From Hyphomicrobiales bacterium (GTDB lineage Bacteria > Pseudomonadota > Alphaproteobacteria > Rhizobiales > Aestuariivirgaceae): DNA of 9,816 nt. The notes below the pieces were generated by a model. The model did not search any database. It was given only the letters and a program-made list of their open reading frames with translations, and had not been told where the DNA came from. Shown here one piece after another: positions 1-7,252 of this stretch; the stretch's first letter is position 1, and each line of letters opens with the position of its first letter. The translations under genes and the position numbers were made by a program. The stretch lies in the NCBI GenBank assembly GCA_003151375.1, contig PLXI01000105.1, forward strand, positions 3,801-13,616, written 5' to 3'.

Positions 1-222
1 AAATTCAACATTCCTCATGTTCACCGACAGGTTCTGCAAAGCCAACAAGCCCGATTGATGATGTTTGAAGCGATGAAAAATGGCGCACATTTCCCGTGGG
101 ATTTTCAGCCGCTGCGCGATGCCTCAAAACAATATACGCGCAATCACATGAGTGTGACCGAGCGCGATCTGCAATCGCGCTACCCGCAGGCCCCGCAGAT
201 TGAAAATAAAAAGCAGCGCTAA
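1..222 (+). CDS. betC: Choline-sulfatase, C-terminal fragment (5' end outside window)
   Basis: An open frame enters from the left edge and ends at TAA 220-222, giving 73 codons. The residues resemble the C-terminal domain of choline-sulfatases (Choline_sulf_C): a VLQSQQAR stretch, then WDFQP, then the DAS..YTRNHM segment and a closing RYP. Choline-sulfatase hydrolyses choline-O-sulfate to choline and sulfate in the cytoplasm, feeding glycine betaine synthesis or supplying sulfur and carbon. The sulfatase catalytic domain, with its formylglycine Cys/Ser motif, would lie left of the window and cannot be checked. The stop overlaps the stop of the facing DUF1467 gene, so the two genes converge with no spacer. 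The name rests on recalled family consensus over a short tail. Another sulfatase-superfamily hydrolase carrying the same tail is the main alternative. Confidence 0.7.
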   Translation, partial: KFNIPHVHRQVLQSQQARLMMFEAMKNGAHFPWDFQPLRDASKQYTRNHMSVTERDLQSRYPQAPQIENKKQR

Positions 223-458
223 ATACCAAATAAATTGCTATGCGCTCCCCAAACGAAACCGGCGGTGATGACGGCCGCCAGCACTGTATTGATCGCCGCC
301 TTAACCAACAGACGTGTAGCCACTGGCGCGCCGCGCTCATGGCCTTTTTCGACCGTCACACCCGCCTCGTCGGCATTTTTTACACCAAAGGGCAGAACCA
401 TAAATAAGGTCACCCACCAGGTCACAAAATAGATCGCCATGATAGTGCCGATGTTCAT
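219..458 (-). CDS. DUF1467 family small membrane protein
   Basis: This encodes a 79-residue protein with two predicted membrane helices, about residues 5-25 and 50-72. The early IYFVTWWVTLFMVLPFGV segment and the later GAP motif (about 43-45) are typical of the DUF1467 family, which is found mainly in alphaproteobacteria and has no established function. Full length for the family. Its ATG overlaps the mce stop by 4 bp (ATGA), so it is translationally coupled to mce and is probably the last gene of the long operon. In many alphaproteobacteria a DUF1467 gene sits directly beside methylmalonyl-CoA epimerase, which supports both calls. It probably lies in the inner membrane. A functional link to Mce is inferred only from this neighbourhood. 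Confidence 0.88.
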   Translation of the reverse strand: MNIGTIMAIYFVTWWVTLFMVLPFGVKNADEAGVTVEKGHERGAPVATRLLVKAAINTVLAAVITAGFVWGAHSNLFGI

Positions 459-859
459 GCCTGTTCCAACTCAATCAATGTTCCAAAAAAATCTTTCGGA
501 TGCAGAAACAACACCGGCTTACCATGTGCGCCGATTTTTGGATTGTCATCGCCCAACACCCGCGCGCCTCCGGCTTTCAACTTGTCTCGCACCGCTATGA
601 TGTCATCCACCTCATAACAGATATGATGCATCCCGCCTGATGGGTTCTTCTCCAAAAACCGCTTGATCATTGAATCTTCGCCCAAAGGTTCCAGCAATTC
701 GATCTTGGTATTGGGAAGTTCAATGAACACCACCGTAACCCCATGCTCGGGCAAAGCCAGAGGCTGCGAAACCGCGGCACCAAGGTGCTGGCGATAGGCC
801 ATGGCGGCCTTGGCCAAATCCGGCACCACTAGAGCCACATGGTTTAACCGACCGATCAT
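455..859 (-). CDS. mce: Methylmalonyl-CoA epimerase (VOC fold)
   Basis: The 134-residue protein has the family's usual length and two VOC (glyoxalase-like) beta-alpha-beta modules. It opens with RLNHVALVVPDL, carries GGMHHICYEVDDI at about residues 75-87, and ends with GTLIELEQ. Likely metal ligands are His7, one of His78/His79, and Glu130, matching the usual ligands of the family. The enzyme interconverts (2S)- and (2R)-methylmalonyl-CoA between propionyl-CoA carboxylase and methylmalonyl-CoA mutase, routing propionyl-CoA to succinyl-CoA in the cytoplasm. The carboxylase and mutase genes are not in this window. The start overlaps the recO stop by 4 bp and its own stop overlaps the DUF1467 start by 4 bp. 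No clear Shine-Dalgarno sequence precedes the ATG, consistent with coupled translation. Another VOC protein is possible but less likely. Confidence 0.93.
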   Translation of the reverse strand: MIGRLNHVALVVPDLAKAAMAYRQHLGAAVSQPLALPEHGVTVVFIELPNTKIELLEPLGEDSMIKRFLEKNPSGGMHHICYEVDDIIAVRDKLKAGGARVLGDDNPKIGAHGKPVLFLHPKDFFGTLIELEQA

Positions 860-1581
860 GCCGCAAGTCGCTCTTTCAAGCTGTCACATAGCCAGGCCCG
901 CGCTGATGGTAATGCAATTTGCCTCGGTCCATAAATATGGCGCTCTAAGAAAAAGCCAGACAGCTTGAAGCCTTCCAGCACATCATTCACCGCAAACCCT
1001 TGCGCGCCATTCAAAAATGCGGGCAAGTGAAACAATCGCTCATGATAAGGCAGGCCTGCCGCCTTTGAAACGGCTCGGCCGGTGCGCGGGGAAACATAGG
1101 CCAGATCACCCTCCTGCCCGGTGGATGCACAGCGTGACAAATCAAGCCCAAAGCCAAGCTCATCCAGCAAGCCCAATTCCCAGCGCACTAATAAAGCTGG
1201 CCAAACCGCGTCATCTTCCATTTGTGATAGCACCACATGGGCGGCATCATAAAGCCTGCGGTGCGGTTCACGTTCCGGCAACATTTGCGCCAGCCCCATT
1301 AAAGTGTTCATGCCAGCAAGGCGCAACGGATGCGCCAGTATGAAGCCAGCCTTCAGGCTTAATGGCTCCAGCACATAAGCGCCCATATGTTCTTCAAGTC
1401 TGGCGCGCCAAGTCACCATCACCAGATTGCCAGGCTGCAACACTGGCCGCATGTGGCGTGAGCGGCCGCCCCTCACCATGCCAAGGCAGCGGCCGTGTTC
1501 AGCGGTGAGGATTTCGGCAATGGCAGATGTCTCGCCATGGGCGCGCACCCCAATCACCACACCCTCATCGCGCCATTCCAT
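856..1581 (-). CDS. recO: DNA repair protein RecO
   Basis: This 241-residue protein matches alphaproteobacterial RecO. The N-terminal OB-fold starts MEWRDEGVVIGVRAHGE, a helical C-terminal domain follows, and the conserved ELGFGLDLSRCA..G and AYVSPRTGRAVS stretches lie at about residues 141-172. RecO acts with RecR and RecF to load RecA onto SSB-coated single-stranded DNA at gaps. The four-cysteine zinc cluster of some RecO proteins is absent: the only cysteines are at positions 32, 151 and 232. It starts 6 bp after the era stop; a GGAG about 12 nt before the ATG may serve as ribosome binding site. Its stop overlaps the mce start by 4 bp. The era-recO pairing is widely conserved in proteobacteria. 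Confidence 0.95.
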   Translation of the reverse strand: MEWRDEGVVIGVRAHGETSAIAEILTAEHGRCLGMVRGGRSRHMRPVLQPGNLVMVTWRARLEEHMGAYVLEPLSLKAGFILAHPLRLAGMNTLMGLAQMLPEREPHRRLYDAAHVVLSQMEDDAVWPALLVRWELGLLDELGFGLDLSRCASTGQEGDLAYVSPRTGRAVSKAAGLPYHERLFHLPAFLNGAQGFAVNDVLEGFKLSGFFLERHIYGPRQIALPSARAWLCDSLKERLAA

Positions 1582-1587
1582 TTTTGC

Positions 1588-2484
1588 CTAAATCTCCAAC
1601 CCCATCATCCGTAAGCGTTCAGGATCTTGCGCCCAGTTCTCACGTACTTTGACGAAGAGAAACAGATGCACTTTGCGCGCGAATGATTCTTCCATTTCAG
1701 CACGCGCCAACTGCCCCAGCAACTTGATTTGTGCACCCCCCTTGCCCAGCACAATGGCCTTTTGTCCATCACGCTCAACGAAGATGGTTTGCGAGATTTT
1801 TACCGAGCCATTCTTCTGCTCTTCCCATGCCTCGGTTTCAACAGTTGAGGAATAAGGCAGCTCTTCATGCAGCCGCTCATAGATTTTCTCGCGGGTGATT
1901 TCAGAAGCAATAAAACGCAAGTGAACATCGGCCGTTTGGTCTTCTGGATAAAGCCAAGGCCCCAAAGGCATCAATGTTGCCAGCCGCTCTCCCAATTTTT
2001 CAACGCCTGAACCTGTCACCGCACTCACCATAAAAGTCTCGGTAAATGAATAAAGCTCATTCAGTTCTTGTGAGATCGCCAAGAGTTTCTCGGCCAACAG
2101 TAAATCAATTTTGTTGATCACCAGAATGGCCTTGATGTGCTGCGCTTTGAAGGTTTCGATAATCGCGTGAACCTCTTCATCTGCGCCACGTCTTGCATCC
2201 ACAATCAACAAAACGGCATCAGCTTCGGTGGCCCCGCCCCAAGCATTGCCCACCATTGCTTCATCAAGTTTGCGGCGCGGTTTGAATATGCCGGGTGTAT
2301 CAACCAACACAACTTGCGACATACCACTCATATAAATCGCGCGGATGCGCGCCCGCGTGGTTTGCACCTTGTGGGAGACAATGGAAATCTTTGCCCCCAC
2401 CAACTTATTCACCAAGGTGGATTTGCCCGCGTTGGGTGCGCCAATAATTGCGGCAAAGCCACAGCGCTTCTCTGTTTCGACCAT
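1588..2484 (-). CDS. era: GTPase Era
   Basis: From the ATG at 2484 the protein has 298 residues, normal for Era. GTPase motifs are clear: G1 GAPNAGKST (15-23), G3 DTPG (62-65), G4 NKID (124-127) and G5 SAV (154-156). The C-terminal KH domain has GKGG at about 247-250. Era binds the 3' end of 16S rRNA and assists 30S subunit maturation. The codon just before the ATG is TTG (2487), a possible alternative start giving one more residue. The strong SD GGGAGGG (2494-2500) lies 9 nt from the ATG and 6 nt from the TTG. ATG was preferred because it is the usual start and overlaps the rnc stop by one base (TGATG). rnc-era is a classic pair in bacteria. Confidence 0.97.
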   Translation of the reverse strand: MVETEKRCGFAAIIGAPNAGKSTLVNKLVGAKISIVSHKVQTTRARIRAIYMSGMSQVVLVDTPGIFKPRRKLDEAMVGNAWGGATEADAVLLIVDARRGADEEVHAIIETFKAQHIKAILVINKIDLLLAEKLLAISQELNELYSFTETFMVSAVTGSGVEKLGERLATLMPLGPWLYPEDQTADVHLRFIASEITREKIYERLHEELPYSSTVETEAWEEQKNGSVKISQTIFVERDGQKAIVLGKGGAQIKLLGQLARAEMEESFARKVHLFLFVKVRENWAQDPERLRMMGLEI

Positions 2485-3155
2485 CAACGCAATCCCTCCC
2501 GCGTGATAAAATTCTGTGCTGCGTCCATCTCAGCTTGTTGTTTGGAACCACCGCGTCCCGCCGCTGGCGCAAATTCACCAACCCTCAGCGCAATGCTGAA
2601 AACCGGTGCGTGTTGCGGCCCTGCGCGGCCTACCTCTGCATATTGAGGCAAAGCCAATGCCCGCGCCAAGGCCCATTCTTGAACAAAAGTTTTGGCATCT
2701 TTGAGGCTTGTTGGTTCTTTAACCAGCAATTCATTCCACGCCTGTAATACAAAGTCGCGTGTCTTGGCATAGCCGGCCTCAATATAGAGCGCACCGATAA
2801 TGGCCTCAATCACATCGGCCACAACAGAGGCCATGTTTTGAACGCCCTTGCGCTTTTCCACTGTGCCAACCTTGATAAAGCGCCCAAGTTGTAAACGCTC
2901 ACCCACATAAGCACAGGCCTCAGCCCTCACCAAAAGCGACAGCCGCGCCGCCATGGGGCCCTCTTTCTCCTGCGGAAAACGGTGGTAAAGCGCTTCAGCA
3001 ATCACAAGACTCAACACTCTGTCGCCCAGAAATTCCAAACGCTGATAATCACCAGTCGCAGTTTGACTGCTGCCGTGTGTAAGGGCTGCATCTAGTAATG
3101 CAGGATCGGCAAACACATGGCCCAGCAGAGACTCGAGAGGATCATTCTCGGCCAT
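2484..3155 (-). CDS. rnc: Ribonuclease III
   Basis: This encodes a 223-residue RNase III. The nuclease domain (about 1-150) carries the signature RLEFLGDRVLS near residues 39-49. Metal and catalytic positions corresponding to E. coli Glu41, Asp45, Glu65, Asp114 and Glu117 are all present at the same numbers. A double-stranded RNA-binding domain (about 154-223) ends with GRGGSKQQAEMDAAQNF. The enzyme cuts double-stranded RNA, processing rRNA precursors and some mRNAs. Residue 38 is Gln where E. coli has Glu (YQRLEF for ERLEF). The start is 12 bp after the lepB stop without a clear SD, and the stop touches the era start. The lepB-rnc-era order is the same as in E. coli. Confidence 0.96.
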   Translation of the reverse strand: MAENDPLESLLGHVFADPALLDAALTHGSSQTATGDYQRLEFLGDRVLSLVIAEALYHRFPQEKEGPMAARLSLLVRAEACAYVGERLQLGRFIKVGTVEKRKGVQNMASVVADVIEAIIGALYIEAGYAKTRDFVLQAWNELLVKEPTSLKDAKTFVQEWALARALALPQYAEVGRAGPQHAPVFSIALRVGEFAPAAGRGGSKQQAEMDAAQNFITREGLR

Positions 3156-3167
3156 GCAAAAGCCGCA

Positions 3168-4001
3168 TCAATGAACCCAATTGAAAAAGCGCGACCAGCG
3201 GATTTCAAACGGCCAATCCCATGGTCGAAAAAGTGAAGCCTCGGGCTTGAAGGAAAAGAACATGATATTGGCCTTGCCCACAAAATTCTCAATCGGCACA
3301 TAGCCCACCCCATTGAGAAAGCGGCTATCGGCGGAATTGTCACGGTTGTCGCCCATCATAAAATAGTGCTCTGCAGGCACAACATATTCATCGGTGTTGT
3401 CTTGCGGAAACTCATGATAATCACCATAGTTGAGCACGTTATATTGAACCCCATTCGGCAGGGTTTCGCGGTATTGTGCTACAGCTGGTGGGCCGCCGGG
3501 GCTTTCGGGGCTGGCATTGCGGTTTGGATCAATATAATCCTCAATGCGTTCCTTCTTTACGGCAACGCCATTGATGAAAAGTATGCCTTGCTTCATCTGG
3601 ATTCGGTCACCCGGCAGGCCAATCACCCGCTTGATATAATCGATGCTGAGATCACCAGGATATTTGAACACCGCCACATCGCCGCGCTCAGGCAAGCCGG
3701 AAAACACTTTGCGGCCCGGAAAATCCACAAACGAACAGCATTTGATGATCGGTTCGCTGGAAAACCCGGAGAATTGGAAATTAAAGCTATACTTTCCATA
3801 ACCATACGAAAGCTTTGAAACAAAAAGATAATCACCAATGTTCAAAGTTGGATACATTGATGCAGAAGGGATATTAAAAGGTTGGAACAAAAACAACCGA
3901 ACCACAAAGGCAATTGCCAAAGCCTGAATGATGACTTTGCCGGTTTCCCAAATTTCACCGAGGGCTGACTTGTTATCTGACACTGATATCTTCTCGCTCA
4001 T
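3168..4001 (-). CDS. lepB: Signal peptidase I
   Basis: From the ATG at 4001 the protein has 277 residues. A single N-terminal membrane helix (about 22-41) is followed by the S26 catalytic domain in the periplasm. Box B PSASMYPTL gives the nucleophile Ser48, DYIKRVIGLPGD gives the general base Lys124, and GDNRDNSADSR lies at 217-227. It removes signal peptides from exported proteins. The frame stays open to an upstream ATG at 4088 (306 residues) with a good SD (GAGAGG, 5 nt away). The 4001 start was chosen because MSEKIS... leading straight into the membrane helix matches family length, while the 29-residue extension (MPLKRLIALPIACP...) looks unlike LepB. The segment after the first beta strands contains an apparent extra loop with a Cys-Cys pair (88-89). 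Confidence 0.93.
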   Translation of the reverse strand: MSEKISVSDNKSALGEIWETGKVIIQALAIAFVVRLFLFQPFNIPSASMYPTLNIGDYLFVSKLSYGYGKYSFNFQFSGFSSEPIIKCCSFVDFPGRKVFSGLPERGDVAVFKYPGDLSIDYIKRVIGLPGDRIQMKQGILFINGVAVKKERIEDYIDPNRNASPESPGGPPAVAQYRETLPNGVQYNVLNYGDYHEFPQDNTDEYVVPAEHYFMMGDNRDNSADSRFLNGVGYVPIENFVGKANIMFFSFKPEASLFRPWDWPFEIRWSRFFNWVH

Positions 4002-4030
4002 AGTTTTAAGGCTGCCAAAGCAGCCCTCCT
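4002..4030 (-). promoter_or_regulatory. lepB leader: strong SD followed by a hairpin
   Basis: Read on the minus strand, AGGAGG (4030-4025) is a near-perfect Shine-Dalgarno sequence but lies 23 nt from the ATG at 4001. Between them is a perfect 6-bp stem with a 4-nt loop, GGCTGC-TTTG-GCAGCC (4025-4010), extendable by a G-U and an A-U pair. Folding would bring the SD to about 8 nt from the start but would also pair its last one to three bases. No T-run follows the stem, so it is not a typical terminator. A role in setting the lepB start or its translation rate is an inference. If the 4088 start is used instead, this lies inside coding sequence. Confidence 0.4.
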
Positions 4031-4110
4031 TTTGCAAGTTGCTATAGGGGCAAGCAATTGGCAGCGCAATAAGCCGCTTTAATGGCATGCGTGCCTCTCA
4101 TGACTAAAAC

Positions 4111-4503
4111 TTACAATGCCTCAATCATCACAATTGCCTGGGCGTAGGGATATTCATCGGTGATGGTCAGATGAATGCGCGCCATTTTGCCAACGGGTGT
4201 CAAGCGTGCCAACATTTTTGCAGCACCGCCAGTCAACACCATGGTGGGCTTGCCAGAAGGCTCATTCACCACACCTAAGTCTTTCATGAAAACGCCGTGT
4301 GAAAAGCCAGTGCCCAAAGCCTTAGAACAAGCCTCTTTGGCACAAAAACGTTTTGCATAAGATGCAGCTCGCATGGCCCTGCCGTCGGATTTGCGTTGTT
4401 CAATCACGGTGAAACTCCGCTGTGTGAAGCGCGCGCCCCAACGTTCCAGCGCTTTCTCAATGCGGCGGATATCGACAATGTCATTGCCGATGCCGATGAT
4501 CAT
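4111..4503 (-). CDS. acpS: Holo-[acyl-carrier-protein] synthase
   Basis: This 130-residue protein has the AcpS length and both signature motifs. IGIGNDIVDIRRIE near the N-terminus supplies Asp8, and RFCAKEACSKALGTG (52-66) supplies Glu57; both are magnesium ligands. It transfers 4'-phosphopantetheine from CoA to apo-ACP, activating it for fatty acid synthesis in the cytoplasm. The start overlaps the pyrE stop by 4 bp. An AGAGG about 9 nt before the ATG is a plausible ribosome binding site. It stands 22 bp ahead of the upstream lepB start, or 109 bp ahead of the preferred one. acpS beside lepB-rnc-era is a common proteobacterial arrangement, although pdxJ, often next to acpS in other groups, is absent here. 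Confidence 0.96.
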   Translation of the reverse strand: MIIGIGNDIVDIRRIEKALERWGARFTQRSFTVIEQRKSDGRAMRAASYAKRFCAKEACSKALGTGFSHGVFMKDLGVVNEPSGKPTMVLTGGAAKMLARLTPVGKMARIHLTITDEYPYAQAIVMIEAL

Positions 4504-5096
4504 TTCTTCATGCCTCTGCTGCCCGGCTTAGTGGCGGGAATGGCAGCCAATTCAGGCGGCAACTGATCCACCGCATAAGTCGGCACATCAAGTGAAGTCA
4601 GTGCGTAAAGGGGAACACCCACATCAGCTTTGCCGCCAGAGCGATTGATGAGACAGGCAGCAGCAACCGTCACCCCGCCCTCCTCGCTGATGCCCTCAAT
4701 ACATTCACGCGATGAAAGCCCGGTGGTGACAATATCTTCAACCATCAAAACTCTCGCACCCTTGGGTATGTTAAAGCCGCGGCGCAAAGCCAACTTGCCA
4801 TCTACTCGCTCAAAGAAAATTGAAGGCACGCCAAGTTGGCGCGCCATTTCATAGCCCACCACAACACCGCCCATGGCAGGCGAAGCAACCAGATCAATTT
4901 TGCCATGGCCACCACCGCGCACTTTCTCAGCCAGTGCCTCACATAAACGCGCTGCACGCGCCGGTTCCATTAAAACGCGGGCGCATTGCAAATAGCGTGA
5001 AGAATGCAGGCCCGATGAAAGAATGAAATGGCCTTCTAACAAAGCGCCAGCTGCGCGAAATTCATCCAACACTTGTTCATGCGTCAATGCGCTCAT
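4500..5096 (-). CDS. pyrE: Orotate phosphoribosyltransferase
   Basis: This 198-residue protein has the type I phosphoribosyltransferase fold. The PRPP-binding signature VLMVEDIVTTG is at 116-126. The flexible catalytic loop region FFERVDGKLALRRGF (94-108) precedes it, and FILSSGLHSSRYLQC lies near the N-terminus (24-38). It joins orotate and PRPP to make orotidine 5'-monophosphate in pyrimidine synthesis. The ending PPELAAIPATKPGSR is typical of alphaproteobacterial PyrE. It overlaps rel by 4 bp upstream and acpS by 4 bp downstream, so the three genes are translationally linked. rel-pyrE adjacency is frequent in Hyphomicrobiales. Nothing in the active-site motifs is missing. Confidence 0.95.
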   Translation of the reverse strand: MSALTHEQVLDEFRAAGALLEGHFILSSGLHSSRYLQCARVLMEPARAARLCEALAEKVRGGGHGKIDLVASPAMGGVVVGYEMARQLGVPSIFFERVDGKLALRRGFNIPKGARVLMVEDIVTTGLSSRECIEGISEEGGVTVAAACLINRSGGKADVGVPLYALTSLDVPTYAVDQLPPELAAIPATKPGSRGMKK

Positions 5097-7237
5097 CCCG
5101 TCACCCTGCTTACATCTGAAACCAATGGCTTGGCCTTTAGCTCATTCATAATCACATTCAAATGGCGGATGTCAGTCACTTCCAACAAAATCACCAGATC
5201 ATAAAAATCCCGAACCCCGTGGTGCGCGTGCAAAGTGAGCTCATCAATATTGCTGCCATGTTCGCCAATCACTTGCGTCACCTGCGCGAGAGCACCAACT
5301 TCATTGGCGATGTTGATGGCAATGCGCGCTGGAAAGCGTTGGCCCTCTTCGGCCACACCCCAGGCCAAATCCACCCATCTATCGGGTTCTTGGTCAAATT
5401 GTTCTAGGGCATCAGCATAGATGGGATAAATCGTAATGCCCTCGCCGGGGGTTACAATCCCCACGATACGCTCGCCTGGAACAGCACCTGTGGCGGCATG
5501 GATTTTCATCGCCATGCCTGCGGCAGCGCCGCGCACAGGCAAAGAGAATTTACCATCAGACTCCTTGCTATTGCGTTTTCTAAGCCCGCGCAGATTTTTA
5601 GCTTCAATCTCAAGGCCCATGGCCTTGGCCAAGTCATTGGCGGAAAGATCTCCGCGCCCAATGGCAGCCAAGGCATCATCCAAGTTTTTATGGCCCAGCC
5701 GCGGCACAGCGGCAACGGCCTCTTTCTCATTGAGCTCCAACTTCTGGCGCGCCAAAAGCTTTTCAACCAACTCCCGCCCGATATGGGCATATTGCTTGCG
5801 AATATCCGCTCTGGTGGCGCGTCGTATTGCAGACTTGGCTTTGCCAGTCACCACAATGGCTTCCCATGCCGGCGGTGGCGAAGCAGCATCAGAGCGGATG
5901 ATCACCACTTCATCGCCATTTTCGAGTTTGGTCACCAAAGCTGCCGTGCGGCCATTGATCTTGCAGCCCACGCAGCTATCGCCAATCGAAGTATGCAAAG
6001 CATAGGCAAAATCAATCGGCGTTGCACCGCGCGGCAAAGCAATCAACTTACCCTTGGGAGTGAAGCAGAACACCTGATCATGGAATAATTCCAGCCTCGT
6101 ATGTTCGAGAAATTCTTTCGGGCTTTCACCTTCTTGCAATGTCTCCACCAAATGTCTGAGCCATTTATATGCACTTGAATCTTCAACCGCGGAAGCTGAG
6201 CCCGCACCCTCTTTGTATAAAGCATGCGCTGCTACGCCACGCTCGGCAATTTCATGCATAGATTTCGTGCGAATTTGCATCTCAACGCGCTGCGAATGCG
6301 GGCCAATCACCGTGGTGTGAATAGAGCGATAATCATTTGCCTTTGGGCTAGAGATATAATCTTTGAAACGGCCTGGCACAGCAAACCATTTTTGATGCAC
6401 AACGCCAAGAGAGAGATAACATTCATCAACATTATCCAGTAAAACCCGAAAGCCGAAAATATCTGCCAACTGATCCAGTGATAAATGCTTGCGCTGCATC
6501 TTGCGGTAAATTGAATACGGCTTTTTCTCACGACCACTCACTTCAGCCGCGATGCCATGTTCTTCCAACGCCTGTCGCAAGGCCCCTTCAATTTCGGTCA
6601 GAATACTGCCACTTTCAGCGCGCAATCTCTCCAACCGTCCATTGATGAATTCGGCGGTTGATGGATCAAGCACTTTGAAGGCAATGTCCTCCATCTCTTC
6701 GCGCACCAATTGCATGCCCATGCGGCCAGCCAGTGGCGCATAGATCTCCATAGTTTCTTGCGCGATCCGCTGACGTTTTTCGGGCTTCACATGATGAAGC
6801 GTGCGCATGTTGTGCAGGCGGTCCGCGAGCTTAACCAGCAACACCCTTACGTCCTTGGCCATGGCCAACAAAAGTTTACGCAAATTTTCCGCTTGCGTGG
6901 CTTCCTTGGTCACCACATCGAGTTTCTTGATCTTGGTCAGCCCATCAACAAGGGCGGCAATTTCAAAGCCGAATTTATCAACAATCTCACCATGGGTTGC
7001 CTCGGTGTCTTCCACCGTGTCATGCAGCAAAGCCGCGGCTATGGTTGCCGAATCCAGCTTCATATCGGTGAGAATGGCGGCCACTTCTAATGGGTGGCTA
7101 AAATAGGCCTCGCCCGAAGCGCGGGTTTGCGTGCCATGGGCCTTCATTGCATAAACATAGGCCCGGTTGAGCAAATCCTCATCCGCCTGTGGGTCATAGC
7201 GCTGAACCCGCTCAACTAACTCATATTGCCGCATCAT
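5093..7237 (-). CDS. rel: Bifunctional (p)ppGpp synthetase/hydrolase (Rel/SpoT homologue)
   Basis: This long RSH protein (714 residues from the ATG at 7237) has all the domains in order. The HD hydrolase has His48 and His72-Asp73. The synthetase domain (about 235-345) has RFKD at 290-293, the RXKD form typical of bifunctional enzymes and not of synthetase-only RelA. A TGS domain (about 387-448), a helical region and a C-terminal ACT domain (about 635-714) follow. It makes and degrades (p)ppGpp during starvation. The zinc-finger-like region (about 580-605, VPGERIVGIVTPGEG) lacks the Cys pair seen in many RSH proteins. An ATG at 7252 adds five residues; 7237 was chosen because relatives begin MMRQYELVERV. 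Neither start has a visible SD. It is the first gene of the operon and divergent from the phosphoesterase gene. Confidence 0.95.
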   Translation of the reverse strand: MMRQYELVERVQRYDPQADEDLLNRAYVYAMKAHGTQTRASGEAYFSHPLEVAAILTDMKLDSATIAAALLHDTVEDTEATHGEIVDKFGFEIAALVDGLTKIKKLDVVTKEATQAENLRKLLLAMAKDVRVLLVKLADRLHNMRTLHHVKPEKRQRIAQETMEIYAPLAGRMGMQLVREEMEDIAFKVLDPSTAEFINGRLERLRAESGSILTEIEGALRQALEEHGIAAEVSGREKKPYSIYRKMQRKHLSLDQLADIFGFRVLLDNVDECYLSLGVVHQKWFAVPGRFKDYISSPKANDYRSIHTTVIGPHSQRVEMQIRTKSMHEIAERGVAAHALYKEGAGSASAVEDSSAYKWLRHLVETLQEGESPKEFLEHTRLELFHDQVFCFTPKGKLIALPRGATPIDFAYALHTSIGDSCVGCKINGRTAALVTKLENGDEVVIIRSDAASPPPAWEAIVVTGKAKSAIRRATRADIRKQYAHIGRELVEKLLARQKLELNEKEAVAAVPRLGHKNLDDALAAIGRGDLSANDLAKAMGLEIEAKNLRGLRKRNSKESDGKFSLPVRGAAAGMAMKIHAATGAVPGERIVGIVTPGEGITIYPIYADALEQFDQEPDRWVDLAWGVAEEGQRFPARIAINIANEVGALAQVTQVIGEHGSNIDELTLHAHHGVRDFYDLVILLEVTDIRHLNVIMNELKAKPLVSDVSRVTG

Positions 7238-7252
7238 GATTTTTATGAGCAT

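Noticed and set aside
261..279. Short GGCGG/CCGCC inverted repeat near the end of the DUF1467 gene
   Set aside because: Only five base pairs with a 9-nt loop, inside coding sequence and with no T-run; it is not a credible terminator for either convergent gene.
2137..2646. A 169-codon open frame on the plus strand across the rnc/era junction
   Set aside because: Antisense to two certain genes, with no recognisable domain or convincing ribosome binding site.
3366..3818. A 150-codon open frame on the plus strand inside lepB
   Set aside because: Antisense to the LepB catalytic domain with clear motifs; judged a shadow of the real gene.
5498..6088. A 196-codon open frame on the plus strand inside rel
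   Set aside because: It is antisense to the well-conserved Rel TGS and linker regions, and its protein has no recognisable family or domain character.
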